Shown piece after piece: positions 39,421-52,300 of a DNA stretch of 64,000 nucleotides. Numbering within the stretch: position 1 is the first letter of the stretch; every line of letters begins with the position of its first letter. Origin of the DNA: Closterium sp. NIES-65 (taxonomy: Eukaryota; Streptophyta; Zygnematophyceae; Desmidiales; Closteriaceae); NCBI GenBank assembly GCA_948144175.1, contig CANXME010002121.1, positions 62,001 through 126,000 on the forward strand. The letters run 5' to 3'. The notes under the pieces are model-generated. The model was not told the origin of the DNA. It saw only the letters and a list, made by a program, of their open reading frames with translations, and did no database searches. The position numbers were made by a program, and so were the translations under genes.

Positions 39421-40519
39421 ACCACTCCGCTGCTGCTGCTGGCGCTGACCACCACCTGAGCCACTCCTCGGCGCAGAGTCGTGACTCGCTCCACCACCGC
39501 CGCCTCCGCAGCCTCCTCCACCTCCGCCTCCTCCATTACCTCTGCCGCCTCCGCTCCCTCCGCCACCTCCACCGCCTCCGCCGCCTCCACTGCCGCCGCC
39601 ACCTCCAGCACCACTCCCACCACCACCCCCACTCCCTCCACCGCCTCCACCACCACCTCAACCGCCCCCTCCAGCCCCTCCAGTGCCCTTGCCCCCTTGC
39701 CCTTGCCGGTGCGGCGTCTCCCGCTCGGGGTAGACGCAGCGTCGACCGACTCGAAACCAACGAGGTCGGCCGCAGCAGCAGAGGCAACAGAGGGCAAGAG
39801 GGGGGAGGGAGAACACCCCTCAAAGACGGAGGTGCGAGGGTCACCACGAGAGGCTCCTACAGCGAATATGCTCTTCTCTATCGCTAGGAGGGCCTTCTCA
39901 AGGAGGTCAACGGTGAGAGTGGTGGGGCAAACAGAGAGAAAGTGGTCCCTGACTACCCGAAGGGAGTTAGGGAGCCGGGTGATTATGTAGTAGAGGGTGA
40001 TGTACATGGGGGGGGGGGGGGGTTCTTGGTGCAGAACTCAGCAGGAAGCGCAGCGCGGTAGCAAGTGTCACTAGTGCGGAGGTGCGTAATGAGGTCAGCG
40101 ACTGTGGGAATGGCAGCAAGGTCAGGGAAGAGGTACGGTAGCATGAGGCGGCTCAGTGCAGCAGTGGCAGGGGAAGAGTAGCGTGCAACTACAGCGTCGT
40201 ACAAGGTCTGAGCACTCTTGTACTGGCTAAAGTGTGCACGCTCAGTGGTCGGCAAGTGGCGGCGCTCAGCAAGGCGAGCAGCACCGTCACGTGTGGCCCA
40301 CTCTGAGCGAATAGTGGCGTCAACATCAGCAGCAGGGGCAGGGGAGGCACCAGAAGTGAGGTCAAACACGGACAGGCTGTCTGCCCTATCACAATGTAGG
40401 AAAAGCTGCAGATCATCTACCCAGACCTCGAAGTCCATTGCCTGGCCCTCAGCGTCAAAGGTGAGAACGCTAGGGGAAGCCATAACAGCAGTAGGCAGGC
40501 AGTGAGGTCTGTGAGGCAA
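39421..40519 (-). CDS. copia 1 gag, split at a homopolymer
   Basis: The N-terminal half (from about 40483, MASPSVLTFDAEGQAMDFEV) is a copia gag with LFLHCDRADSLSVFDLTSG. It ends in a proline run encoded by about 14 C residues on the minus strand (fwd G-run at about 40009-40023). The gag text continues in another frame (IITRLPNSLRVVRDHFLSVC), so a length change in the homopolymer breaks the frame. The Gly/Arg-rich stretch at 39500-39700 is low complexity. Confidence 0.82.
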
Positions 40520-40539
40520 GGCAGTGCAGTGGCAGAGAC

Positions 40540-41560
40540 TGTGCTCTTACCAGGCAGGTGGGGCGATCGGGCTGCTCGGCGGCTCGGCTATCGGGCGGCT
40601 CGGCTGTAGGACGGCTCGGCCGCTGGGCGGCTCGGCTGCTGGGCGGCTCGGCTGCACGGTGCTGGGCGGCTTGGCTGTCGGGCGGCTCGGCTGCTGGGCG
40701 GCTCGGTTGTTGGGCGGCTCGGGGGGCGGCTCAGCTGGCTGGCGGTTCGGTTGCTCGGCGCTGCTGGTGCTGGGCGGCGGGGTCGCAGGTGGTGGTGAGG
40801 TCGCAGGTGGCGGTGGGGCCTAAGGTGGCGGCGGGCCGCAAGGGTGGGCGGGGCCGTAGTGGGTGATGGGGCCGCGGTGGCGACGGGGCCGAAGTGGGCG
40901 ACGGGGCCGCAGGTGGCGACGGGGCCGTAGCGGGGCCTAAGCGGGACCGTAGTGGGAGGTAGCAGGGCCGAAGCGGGGCCTAAGCGGGGCCGTAGCGGGG
41001 CCGACGGGGCCGTAGCGGGGCCTAAGCGGGGCCGACGGGGCCGAAGCGGGGCCTAAGCGGGGCCGTAGCGGGGCCGACGGGGCCGTAGCGGGGCCTAAGC
41101 GGGGCCGACAGGGCCGAAGCGAGGCCTAAGCGGGGCCGTAGCGGGGCCGACGAGGCCGTAGCGGGGCCGTAGCGGGGCCTAAGCGGGGCCGACGGGGCCG
41201 AAGCGGGGCCTAAGCGGGGCCGACGGGGCCGAAGCGAGGCCTAGGCGGGGCCGTAGCGGGGCCGGCGGGGCCGTAGCGGGGCCTAAGCGGGGCCGTAGCG
41301 GGGCCGACGGGGCCGTCGCGGGGCCTTAGCGGGGCCGTAGCGGGGCCGACGGGGCCGTCGCGGGGCCGTAGCGGGGCCTAAGCGGGGACGTAGCTGGGCC
41401 GCGACGGGGCCGTAGGCGGCCTAAGCAAGGCCGTAGAGGGCGGCTCGAGGGGCAGTAAGGGCGGCCAACAGGGGCCACTAAGGCGGCTCGAGGCGCTACT
41501 CGGGTTAGGAGCTAAGCGCGCTCCGAGTAGGGAAGAAAAAAAAGTTCGTGGTGGGCCCTA
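40540..41560 (-). repeat. GC-rich tandem repeats in the copia 1 leader
   Basis: Two arrays lie between the LTR and gag: GGGCGGCTCGGCTGCT-like units (about 40560-40770) and GGGGCCGTAGCGGGGCCTAA / GGGGCCGACGGGGCCGAAGC-like units (about 40850-41420). They are part of the untranslated leader. Confidence 0.85.
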
Positions 41561-41595
41561 GGCAGTATTCCCACTCGGGAACCTGTTGGATACCA

Positions 41596-41727
41596 TGACG
41601 AGAAGTGAGAATGGAATGGATGAACTATGAAACAGTTGGGTACAAGTACTAACACTTATTGGGTTGTACCCCTTATGGGCTACCCCACTACAGCCTACAC
41701 AAATGTATAAGCTATAATGTTCTGACA
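41596..41727 (-). repeat. copia 1 5' LTR
   Basis: 132 bp, TGACGAGAAG to TTCTGACA on the plus strand (TG...CA). The block GTTGGGTACAAGTACTAA through GGGCTACCCCACTACAGCCT is shared with the LTR at 59564-59701. Confidence 0.85.
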
Positions 41728-41741
41728 ACCCAGTCTCGGAC

Positions 41742-43601
41742 ATGCTGATGGCCGAGGTCAATGCGCTTTCAGCAGGTGCACAATCCGCTCAACCGCAGAC
41801 TCACGGCACGCGCACTGCGCCGACAATGGTGAACTTGGCGGAGCCTGTACACCAAGAAGCGGCAAACGAGACGGTTCCAACGGCGGTGCCAACGCATCAC
41901 CAGGTCGGCGCGGCGTCTGGACAAGGTGATTGGGGCGCGGTGGCAGGAGACGATGGTGCGGGGGAGATCCCTCTCATCATCGAGGACGAGGATGTGGAAT
42001 TGATACAAGCGGCGATGGAAGCAGACGAAGTTGCCGCACTTCAGTCTGTGGGAGGTACGTCGGGCATCAGTGGCGTGGAGGGTCGGCCTGCCGGTGTTAC
42101 AGCGTCCACCCAGGCCGGGCAGACCGTGCAGCCGGCCCGTTTGGTGTCCACTGGCGTCAGTGTAGCCGGTTTGGTTGTTCCGCCCATTCTGAGTCATCCT
42201 GCCGGCTTCATACAGGTGGATAGGGCCTTCCAGACGGGCCCGACCGGCGTCACTGGTTCTGACCAGGCTGGTCTGGCGGGAGAGTCCACTCGGCCCACCG
42301 CCGTTACAGTGGCTACTCAGGCCGACCAGGCCGGGCCTTCGGACAGATCGACGGGCGTCACTGCTCCGGACCTGGCGGGTCAGGCGGGCACGTCCACTGT
42401 TCTGGCCGGTGGACCAGTGGGTGAACACGCCGACAAGGATGGACAGACCGATCATGCGGCTGGAGTCGGCAAAAAAAAGAAGAAACGGAATGGTAAAGCC
42501 GCCGCATCGCAAAAGGCCGTCGTTCCGAAAGATCGCAGGGGGCATGGTATTAGGCTGGACAGGACGAGCGGTGGCGGGTGGCAGGGCGAGGTAAACCTGG
42601 CTGGAAAGAGTCGCTACACTGGGAGATCAGACGACAGGATGGAAGTGGCGTACCTCAACGGCGTTGCGACGACCATTTTCAACGGACACGCCAGCCAAGT
42701 CCTGTTGGCCGAAATGACCGGCGTTAAAGCCGAAGAAATGACGCAGTGGAAGGCGGAGTGGGAGGAGGCGAAGGTGATGCCAAAGGGTATGTGGACGGTG
42801 ATGTGGTCCCGCGGCACCACCATGTTTTGTGCACGGTAAGAATCGTGGGACTCGATGTGTTTTGAGCGGCGTAATATAGGTTTGACTGTGGGGTTTTACG
42901 CCGACTGACCACGTTCACGCTCCAACGTCGTGCGTGATAGGTTCTAGAAAGTCCTCGCCGACTTCAAACAGAAGAAGTCATCAGGACCCCCGCTGATGAA
43001 AGTGCTGAGGCCGGCGGTGTGGTTCGGCACTGGTTGGGAGCCGGCCAAGCGCAAGCACCAGCTCAGCGACATCATCAACCGCGCTTGCTTGTGCGCGGCA
43101 TTTGGGCCAGTCGCGGCAGATGCCGTCCCCAAAACTGGTGCAGACGCCAAGCGCATAGGCCAAGGTGTCGCTGCTTCATCTTGCGCCGTCTGGTGCTTCG
43201 CCAAGACCGTGGCCGAGGTTGGCGATGCGGCGGGTGAAGCGAAGGCGGCGGCACTGCTGTGTGAAGCGAGCACCGATTTTGCTGACACTTGTCACGACGT
43301 CGTGGTTGCGGTGCTAGAAACGGCGGTTGCGAGACAACCCGTCCTGGGAGAGGTCTCGTGCAACGTCACTGACGCACTGCAGAAGGATGCTCTTCGGAAG
43401 GCGTCCAAGGGCTGTGACCCCACACCCGACGCAGAGATTATCGCGAGGGCGACTATCGAGACCCTCGCTTTCTGGGGGTCGTGCAACGCCGGCGGCCTAC
43501 TTCTCCGAGCACGCGGCATTCAAGTGCCGCTGGACAAGCAGATGGAGAAGGATATGGATAACAGGGGAAAGAAGGGACAGAAGAGGAAGCACGCCGCGTA
43601 G
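41742..43601 (+). CDS. element A ORF1, unknown function (5'-truncated)
   Basis: Exons 41742-42835 and 42941-43601 join in phase to about 584 codons. The N-terminal half is an acidic, Thr/Ala-rich linker (repeated AGQAG/VTAP text) with a basic KKKKKRNGKAAASQK patch. The C-terminal half is conserved with element B: MEVAYLNGVATTIFNGHASQ, MWTVMWSRGTTMF, LRPAVWFG, ASSCAVWCFAKT and ETLAFWGSCNAGG. I know no such domain. Codon 366 (42945-42947) is TAG where B has CAA. The 5' end lies 14 bp from the copia LTR, so the upstream part present in B is probably lost. It converges on the recombinase gene, with a 277-bp gap. Confidence 0.72.
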
Positions 43602-43878
43602 ATGGGTTTTGTTGTTGTGTTTGTCGTTGTGTTCTGGACCGACGTCGCAATGTGTAGCAAGATTGTTAATTGATTGTGGGGTTTTGGTGGGCGCCGACTT
43701 TTATTGTGCACTTTTGCTGTGTTTCTAGCATGTAGGTTAATTTGCTGTTCATGAAACGCCCTCATGTTTTCGGTTCTTTGGCAAATTCTCAACTGTTGGG
43801 AACATTAAATCCACAGTCAAAGTCGGAAACAAAAGTCACAATCGAGCTAAAAGAAAGTAGCTAAGCGGCGACAAAAAA
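43602..43878. other. gap between the convergent genes of element A
   Basis: AT-richer sequence that must hold the 3' UTRs of both genes. No ORF or inverted repeat is evident. Confidence 0.45.
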
Positions 43879-46800
43879 TCAGCCCGGCTTCCGATGCTTG
43901 GACGTCTTCGTCGGCAGCGGCGGCGGTCTTCCAGCGACCTGCTCCGCGGCCGCTTGGGCCGCCACAGCTTTCTGCTCTTCCCACGTGGTTGGGAACATGT
44001 CCTCGCCCCACTTGTGCGTCATGTATCCCGCCGCCACCAGTCCCCAAGCAACCGTCAGCTTGGGCTTTTCACCCTCAGAAAGCCCCTTGATGCCCAGGTT
44101 CCCCTCCGTGCATATCGGAAGCGCGTCGGCGTCGATGATCTTCAGAGCATCGTAGAAGGTCACAATTCCCGACGCAGCGAGCTCGTCGAGTTTCTTGATG
44201 ACGGCGGCGGTGTCGGCCTCTCCGTCTGACGAGCGGAAGCGGCGCACGGCCTCCATCGCCCTCCTCATTCGGCGCATCTCACCCTGTTTTGCGTTGGCCG
44301 ACGACTTTCCCAGGAGGCTGTGCCGCCCGATGAAACTTGGCTCGTTGATCCTGTCGTAGAGACGCCGGCGGTCCGTGGTGGTGGGGCAGTTCCAGAAGCG
44401 CCAGGCCTCTGCCACAGTCTCGGCCTTTCTCCATGGGTCGACAACCAGGGCCTCGTAGTGAGCGTCGGCGTCCAACTGAGCTTTCTTAGCGGCCGCAGCT
44501 GCCTCCTCTTCCAGGGTCGTCGGCCTAGAAGGCGCCTGTGGCGCTGGCGCCCTACGTGCCTCGGAGATCTTGAGCTCCTCCATGAGCCGGGAGATCTCGG
44601 CGTCCCTCGCCGCGATAGCAGCACGCGCCTCCTCGAGCTCCTTCTCCACCTTCATCTGCTTGAGCGTCGCTTTGTGCCTCTCGTGGGCCAACGTCTCGTT
44701 CAGAAGGTCGACCTGAAAATCCGGCGTCCAGGCGGGCTGAGACTTCCTGCGAACAGCAGCGGAGCGGGTTAGGAGTCAGGTGATGCAAGCACGCTTGCCG
44801 CCAAGTCACGCGGAGTTCATCTTGTGCTTACAGCTGGCTGGGTCGGGATCGGCGACCGGCGCTTGGCGATCGTCTCGGTGTCAATCTTCTGGATGTCTTT
44901 CGCCCACGCCTGAAAGTCGCGATCCTGACAAAGCCTCGAAGCCTGGACCTGAGGGTGCCACGGAGTGCGGACGAGTTTCACCGCAAGGTCCTCGGCCGCA
45001 ATGCGGCGTGCATCCAGCATGGTCTGGATGAAGAGCACTGCGGCCGTGTTCGTCCCAGGCCCTTGTGCGAGCTCTTCCGCCTGCATGAAATAGAGGAATG
45101 TCGGTGTGAACCAGTGAAGAGAGACGTCAAGATGCATGAGGACGGCGTCGCTAGACTCACCGCCCCCAACTGTTCCTTGACGCCGGGAAATATGTGCGCG
45201 GCGATGGTTTTTTCGAGGTCTGCGCTGGGAGGTAGCCTGCTGCGGCCCAGGAAGTAGTCGCTTCGGGCTCCGGAGTAGCCGGCCTTCCTCATCACCACCT
45301 TGACTGGAATTGAAGTGATGTATCTCCTCGTCATCTTGTCAATAGCCCAGTGACCCAATTCGGCTATCTCGGCGCGCGGCGTGCCTTGGTCAGCCAGCTC
45401 TTGTGCCCTGCCGGCGCGAGCGGCGTGCACGTTGCGCTGGATGAAAACCTTGTTGGCCGTCCACAGGTGCCGGATGATTCGTTGCTGGCTCGACGACGGC
45501 AGCAAACCCCTATCCTTGTCATTGCAGGCAAAGAAGCGATGCTTGTCGTATCAGAGCTCCAGTTGGCGTACGTCCAGCGGCGGAATTATGCGGACGCCGA
45601 AGATCTGGGGGACCTGGTCGTAGATGAAGTGCAGCCAGAGGATTGTATCGCCCACAGCACACAGTTCCGCCTCTAAGTGCCTCGCCGCGTAGATGTGATG
45701 AAGACGGCCGTCCTTGCACGTCTTCGAGTTGCGCTGCGCGATGACCATGACCATTGGCCGGTTGTCAGGGTTCATCGACGACCCGCTAGCAAGGCGGTAC
45801 AGAAATATGTCGGCGAGCATGATCTCGCGTACGCTGGCACCGCGGAGCAGAGTGTGGTGCGATAGCAGGGTCATCATTCTCATAAGCATGAACTTCCACA
45901 GAGTCTGGGAAGGACATGTTCCCCCCGGATTCCACGCCGTCGCCGACCAGTGCGGCAACACCTTGAACATGATTTTGCGGAACTGCTCGGTGGTGTAAGT
46001 GTCGCCGATGGTTCCGCGATGGCGGTCGACATATTTTCTGCACAATAGGAGAGTGCGAGGGTGATGATTGAGTGTGAGCGGCGTCGGTGAGCATTGGCGG
46101 GAATACTAGAGAGGACTGGCAAAGTCGGCGATGTTAAAACATCTTACTTGGTGTCGGTTTTGTTCTTTCTGCGAACCATGACGCGCACTTCCGTGCGGAC
46201 GACCGAGATGTCCTGCATGATGTACAGCTCCTTCTCCTTGTACAGGGTCGCCTCTATCTTGGCCGCCATCGGAAGGGCCTTGCGGCCGAGTAGCATGTTG
46301 ACCGTGCAAGGCTTGATCGGTTGCGTGCGCATGGCGGTATTGCCCTCTTCGCTCCTCATTGCCTCGATGAGGGTCTCTCGCGCTCTGAACAAGACGTAAG
46401 CGCGAATTCGAGGCTCGTTGGTCCTCTGGTCGTGCAACCAGATGAACTGGCGCGGGGCGGTGTGCCAACGTTCGCCCAAATCATCGCCGATGTGCTTGCC
46501 GATTTCGTCCTTGTAAGTGAGTATGGAACCCGGCTTCATGTCGTCACCTTGTGACGGAAGAGCATCCACCGCCCACCGCTTGTAGTCTAGTATCCACGAT
46601 ATGTACTGCCGCAGCGACGACCCTTCCTCAAGCATCTCCGTATGGCGAAGGGCATTGACTATCAGCACTTCGATGTCGCTGTTCTTCAGATCCTCGACCA
46701 CAAACTCAGCCGTCGTAAACTCTCCTCGCAGGGCGCTCGCGTTCAGCCTATCCTCGAGTTCGTCCTCGGTCAACGCCTCCTCTATCTCTCTTCGATCCCT

Positions 46801-47494
46801 CTTGGCTCGAGTGAGCGGCCGACGTTGGCGTCCCGCGCCGGGCTGTGGTTCCTCCTCCTCATCGCTAGACGAAGAGTCCTCCTCCGGCTGGCTAGGACGT
46901 CGCTTTTGGGGGTCGCCTACAGGTGGCGGTGGAATGTCAGGGTCGACGGGAATTTTAGCCAACGCATCTAGATCGTAAATCAGACGCAGCGTCACTGCCG
47001 GAATGGTGGTGGGGCGGACGCCGGCCGGCGTTGTGGCATCACCGGTCAGGTTCACCCGCGCCTGGGCTGCCAGCAGAACGTAGTCCGACATGTTGGCCTT
47101 GGCCGTATGTTCTAACAGCGCTTGTTGTCTACTGAGGGCCAGCCGGCGAGTTGCTCTACGGGTCGGGCATAAAATGGCGGTATTGGGTAACGGCGGCGGC
47201 GTACTGTTGCTGCGCTGTGTTCGCTTCTAGTGACCTAGTGACCCTAGTGTCTGTCTCTAAGTGGGCAGCGAGAGAAGCTTGCGCCAACTGCGCGGCGATG
47301 TCCCCCTCAGGTGGGTTTGTTTCCGGCGGCGTTGCACCAGGCCGGTCGCCGACCACGCACAGCGCAACCCTAAACCAGTCTCGGCCTTTCTCCACGGATC
47401 TGGCCGATTGTGCCTCCCGTTTAAAACGGGCGACAAAACTGTGAAATCGGCTGCTACAACCAACGAAACCCAGTGCCCCGATAATCGGTCTCAC
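43879..47494 (-). CDS. element A tyrosine recombinase, Crypton/Ndc10-like
   Basis: Probable YR gene: exon 47091-46148, 46037-45161, 45080-44832 and 44747-43879, plus a 5' exon near 47494-47156 conserved in element B. The second exon carries the tyrosine-recombinase set: HHTLLRGASVREIMLADI (first Arg, about 45842), SKTCKDGRL (Lys), VHAARAGRAQELADQG (HxxR, 45416-45427), LGHWAIDKM and RRYITSIP (Tyr codon 45320-45322). VMRKAGYSG...YFLGRSRLPPS...IFPGV follows, as in Ndc10-II/Crypton proteins. The last exon is a coiled coil plus a conserved WGLVAAGYM...WGEDMF tail. Lesions are a TGA for Trp at 45551-45553 and a +1 in an A-run (about 44715) early in exon 4. Otherwise the protein is about 970 residues. 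Catalysis would be DNA strand exchange through the tyrosine. Confidence 0.75.
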
Positions 47495-49302
47495 CTGTTG
47501 GTCGGCGTCAGACGCTGGAGCCGCGGTGTTCTCCGCAGAGCGTGTCCTGGTGGAAAAAAACTAAGTGTGAGAGCGCAGGCGTAAGAAGTGATGAAAGGAA
47601 GTGGGAGTAGAAAAAATGGCTAGTGGCAGCTTGGCTCCGGAGAGGTCATGGACGTGCGCGGCTCGGCACATGCCACCGTGCAGGCAAGGTTCTGTACACT
47701 TGGCATTCAAGCCGCTGTCCACGCGAGGCGGCGCATTCTCTGACGTGCCACGGCTCTCGCATGGCCACTACAGCGCCGCCGTGACTGTCCATGAAGGTGT
47801 TTCATAAGGTATGCCACGGCAGCAATACAAGGCGCGCCGAGGCTTGTGGCATTGGTCCAGAGTCCATTCATGGCGCACTCGTGCCACCGGTTATTGGCAT
47901 CACGAGATACTTTGACGCCGACTTTGCAGACACCGCGGGTTCTGTTTTCCCGCGCAAGAAATAGTCCTCCGATGTTCGACACTTGGACCCAGCATCCCCG
48001 TTCGATGTACGCCGCGTGTCCGGCGCCAACATTTATCCTGCCCCCACGTCTGATTCCTGTGCACGTGCCAGGCCGCTGATGCTCGACACCTGGACCCTGC
48101 CTCACCGGTCGATGCTCGCCGACATTTCGGTGCCCACCTGTTCCTCTTCAGCGCCCAATTTGACCGCCGATTTCTTCCACGTAGACTTACCCCGTGACGC
48201 CGATTGACGCCGCATGTCACGCACCGACATTCTCACGGCCCGCGCGTTCTTTCCTGCGCAACGCTTGAGGCGTGGTCGGGTGACGCATGGACGCCAGTGT
48301 GGACGCCGACATTCGAGGGAGGTCGGACATAATCCAGGTCGTCCGTAACCCGCCGCGTGTCATGCATCCGCGGTCGACGTGTGCTGCTGGCAACTCGCCA
48401 CGCGTTGAGATATACTCTGTGGGTATTTCTCAGCCCACGGGAATGTCAACGGTCGTTCGGCGTTCCCTAGGGCTCCGTGGTTCAGTCTGCCATACAATTC
48501 GCGACGGTCGGACGGCGTACTAAAATGGAACCCTGTCGATCCTGTGCAGCGAAAACGGGCGGGGAATGCACGCGTTGAGGTATATCATGCTGAATCGCTC
48601 AACGGAATTCGGGGTGACGCTCCCGTTTTGCCTGGGGCGACGCAAGGGGGTGACGGTCAATCGAGCGTCAGGGCGGCCAACTCCCTCGCGTGAATGCCCT
48701 GCCAGGCTGGCGCGTGGCGGGGCTCTGCCCACGACCCCCGCCCCGGCCCCCCACCCCGAATTCCTACAGAACCCCACGTTACAACCAAGGGGTGGCGAAC
48801 TGGCGCGCGAGCGACGAGGGGCCTAGTAACCCCTTCACAGAGGCGAACATTCACTTCGCGTTGCCCGCGAGGCCCTAGTAACCCTCTCGGGCTGCCCTCG
48901 TTGGGCAGGCGGGTTGGATGCGAAATTCACAGGGCCCAACCCCAGCCTCGTCAACATCACTGGCCCCTCGGGAGGGGATACGTGGCTCGCCCTCGCCACC
49001 CCGACCACCCCATGCACGGCCCACACAACCCCCCCCCCCCCCCCCCCGCCCCCTCTCCCCCCCGAGCCCCCTCCTTGAGGGCAGGCCCGATTCGGGCCGA
49101 AGCCGGAGGCTCGCCCTCGGCCACGACCTGCTTCGTCCCCGAGCGGCAGAGTGGGCGACCGACGGCCCAAGCCCATTTCTTGATGGGGGGGTCCGACTCC
49201 ATCCGTCATTTCTCCTTTCCAACTTCGCTTTCTGATTTTCTCTGCCTCCCTGTCAGCTCTCCGCGCTCCTCACCTTTGCTTTCGAGATACCGTTGTGTTA
49301 GC
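47495..49302. other. spacer between elements A and B
   Basis: No supported gene. 47840-48200 contains two diverged copies of a segment with TTCGACACTTGGACCC / CTCGACACCTGGACCC and TGTACGCCGCGTGTCC-like words. A C20-type run lies at about 49031-49050 within GC-rich sequence of 48650-49190. It may contain the termini of A and B or the B promoter, but I could not identify terminal repeats. Confidence 0.4.
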
Positions 49303-52300
49303 ATGGCGACCGGTAGGATAGAACTGGCTGCGGCCGAATTCCCCCTCCAGGTGCCTGTGGGCAATGCTGGGTACATAGTGACACTTCAGATGAAGGACTA
49401 CGAAGTCCTTCGCGACGAGAAGGCCGAGTTCACATAACCTTGCTTCGACCTCGGCCTCGCGTGAGGGTTTAGCGCGTTTAAGTCGGCGTCGTTTCTAGGG
49501 TTGACGTTGGCCTCGTCAGCTCCCCGCGTTGTCGACGATGTCCGTCCATGATGGTCGTCGTAGTGCTTCGTGGTCTTATTAACTAGTTTGCTGGTCGTCG
49601 AACAAGGACCCTACGTCGGCGACGTCGGTCTTGCTGCGAGCGACGTCGCCATTGTGCGAACACTTCGTCCGAGTCGGCTGTATACTGCAACGCCCAGCAT
49701 GGATTGTAGCTCACCGCGCAAGTGTTTCGCTCGGGCCTTTTCGCCCCTGCTTGTCCCAGGTACGAGCTCGATCGGCTAGGAAAAGCCGGCAGGATGGCCC
49801 TGATGCGCGCTGCGAGTCTTCGCCCGCCAGGACGGTGTCGAAGCCGAACTATCTGATTTTCAGGGTGGCCTTCGACTTCGAAGCCCTTGCCATTCCCTTG
49901 TGCACCGCGTGAGTGTTCCGCGCCCGTGAGGTTTGATCCTCACCGACCGCGTTGCTTGTTGTTCCCGGACAGAACCTTGAATGTCTTCGTCATGCCTCTT
50001 GTGTGTGCAGGGGCGGACCTCTTCCCGGCAGGCACTGCAACGTCCTGCTTGTTGTGCGCACTGGAGACCTGGTTTTGCCCGACGAGGAGCAGATCGGGAC
50101 CTTCTACCGCCACCTCGACCCCAAGACCTCCTCCAAGCTGCACGAGGAGGAGGCGGCCAACGTTTTGAGGTGAGACAACGTCACAGTCTAGTCACGCTGC
50201 TCCCTAACGGCGATTATGCCGCCGTGTTTGATGGCTCTTTTCCGTCTCGTACTTGCGCAGGTTTTTCGGCGATGCCGCCGTGTCTGATGGCTCTTTTCCG
50301 TCTCGTACTTGCGCAGGTTTTTCGGCGAAGCCGTGAAGGCGGAGTTAAACCGTGAGGGAAGGAAGTGGACGGCTAAGGCTCCTTCTGCCTAAGTCCTCTC
50401 CGCACGTCTGGAGAGTCTTGCCGCCCCCATCCGTAATGTGAGTTTCCGACGTCAATGTCGCCTTGTTGCCTGGGCTATCGTCGTCGCCATGTGCTTCGGA
50501 TGTTGATGCAGAAATTGCCCGACATCCTCAGGCAGGAGGTCGTAGGCACGGGGCTGCTGGCGGTCAACCCGTTCGCGTGGTCGTTGGACCATCAGGACGA
50601 CGTGCATCGCAGCTACGATCCGCTCATTGTCGAGAACCCGAAGCTGGTCGGCGTGAAGGCGCTCTGACTGGAGCTGGTGCACCACGTGGAGAGGGCCGCG
50701 CTGAACACACGGGAGGCGTCGACCGTGGGTCGTGGCGTCGGAACCGGAATCACTCTGGGTGGGGAGGACGAGGAGGCTAAGGTGGGGTCGCACTCTGGCG
50801 GGCCCGGACCCACAGATGGCGGCGAGGAGGAGCACGAGAGGGAGGACGAGGAGAGGGGCGGGGAGTAGGACGGTGGCACAGACGAGGAGGAGGAGGACGA
50901 GGAGCGTGAGGACGACGACGTGATGGTCACCGGCGAAGAGGAGGCAGTACAGTTCACCGGTGAGAAAGTTGCGGATAAGAGCAGCGGCAGCGGACCCAAG
51001 TCGGGCAAGAAGGCGTGGGGCAGCGGTGGCTCGACCACGACTAGGATGGCGTCAAAGGCAGCTATTGAGCGTATGAAGGCGGCGGAGAGGGAAAACAAGA
51101 AGCTGAGGGAGGAGAAGCTGGTGGCGGAGAAGAGGCTGGAGTTCCAGACGGCCCGGATGGACACGCTATTCGGCGTGGTCACCTCGGCCCTGAACAAGCT
51201 CACGACTGACGCTGACTCCATGACCTCTCACGAGTAGACGTCGAGGAGGAGCCTCCAAACGGCGGTGGCTGCTATGAGGGAGGTCGTGCAGGAGGCGGTG
51301 AACTATCGTGGCTCCACCCTAGAATTCATGAACGCGAAGTGGCTGCCCACCGTACAGGCCCTGCACTTGACGGCTTCTGCTGCAAACAATAGGCGACGGA
51401 AAGACGACGTCCTGCTATTGCGAGGTGTGGCAGATGCTCTGGGCGAGAAGATCAAAACCGCCGTATCTGCTGAGATGAAGGCCGCCATGGAGAGCGAGGC
51501 GCAGGGGATCGCCGCCACCGTGACTGCGAAAGTCGCTCAAGAGCTTAGGGACGACCTGGTGAAGGCGGTCACCTCTGCGACCCAACAGGGCCTTGGTACC
51601 GCCGGGTTTAGCCTCCTCCCAACTGCTCTCGCATCGGTGATACACGGTGGTCACTCTACTGCCAAGGAGCATGGGCTGGCGCCAAGGCAATGCGGGAAAA
51701 GGGTCGCTGACGAAAAATCCCTGACTGGCGAGCAGACCAGCGGCACTAAGCGAAGTAGAGGACCTGAGGTGAAACGCGGTGTGGCCGTGGATCCTCCTGC
51801 CGCTCCGTATGTTCGTGTCCCCGGCGTCCACGACTTGCTGAAAGAGGGACTTGGCGCGCGACCGAGCGCCGATTTTTGATAGGTCGACGACGTGCTCCAG
51901 GATCCAGCTTCGGTGGTAGGGAAGACCGGCGGGCAGTCCGTGGGGGACAAGCAGCCATAGGCCGCGACCGATCCGCCGAGCGCACACGACACGCCATCGA
52001 GCTGTGATCAGGCGAATCTGGCCGACGAGCTCCTGGGAAGCGTATCCGTGGTCGGGAAGAAGGGCTGGCAGCCATTGGCGAACCAGCATCCACAGCCCGA
52101 GGCCAGTCCGACGACTGCACAAGGCGCTCGACCGAGCGGCGGCACGGCACAGATGGCCGATGAACTACTGCACCTCGCAGCGGTGGTCGGCCATCCGCGC
52201 GGGGAGCCTGTTGCGGGCCAGCATGTTCAGCCCTCGACGAGTACGGCGATTGCGCGACCAACTGGCGTCACACCGCAGCTGGCCGACGACCTCCTGCGCC

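Larger units (their letters stand above)
36043..41727 (-). mobile_element. 5' fragment of a Ty1-copia retrotransposon (copia 1)
   Basis: Reading leftwards: 5' LTR, a primer-binding-like TGGTATCC next to it, a long repetitive leader, gag, protease, integrase and the spacer. The sequence then breaks off at the start of reverse transcriptase. No left LTR is present, so the element is 3'-truncated, directly downstream of the mL43 gene. Confidence 0.88.
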
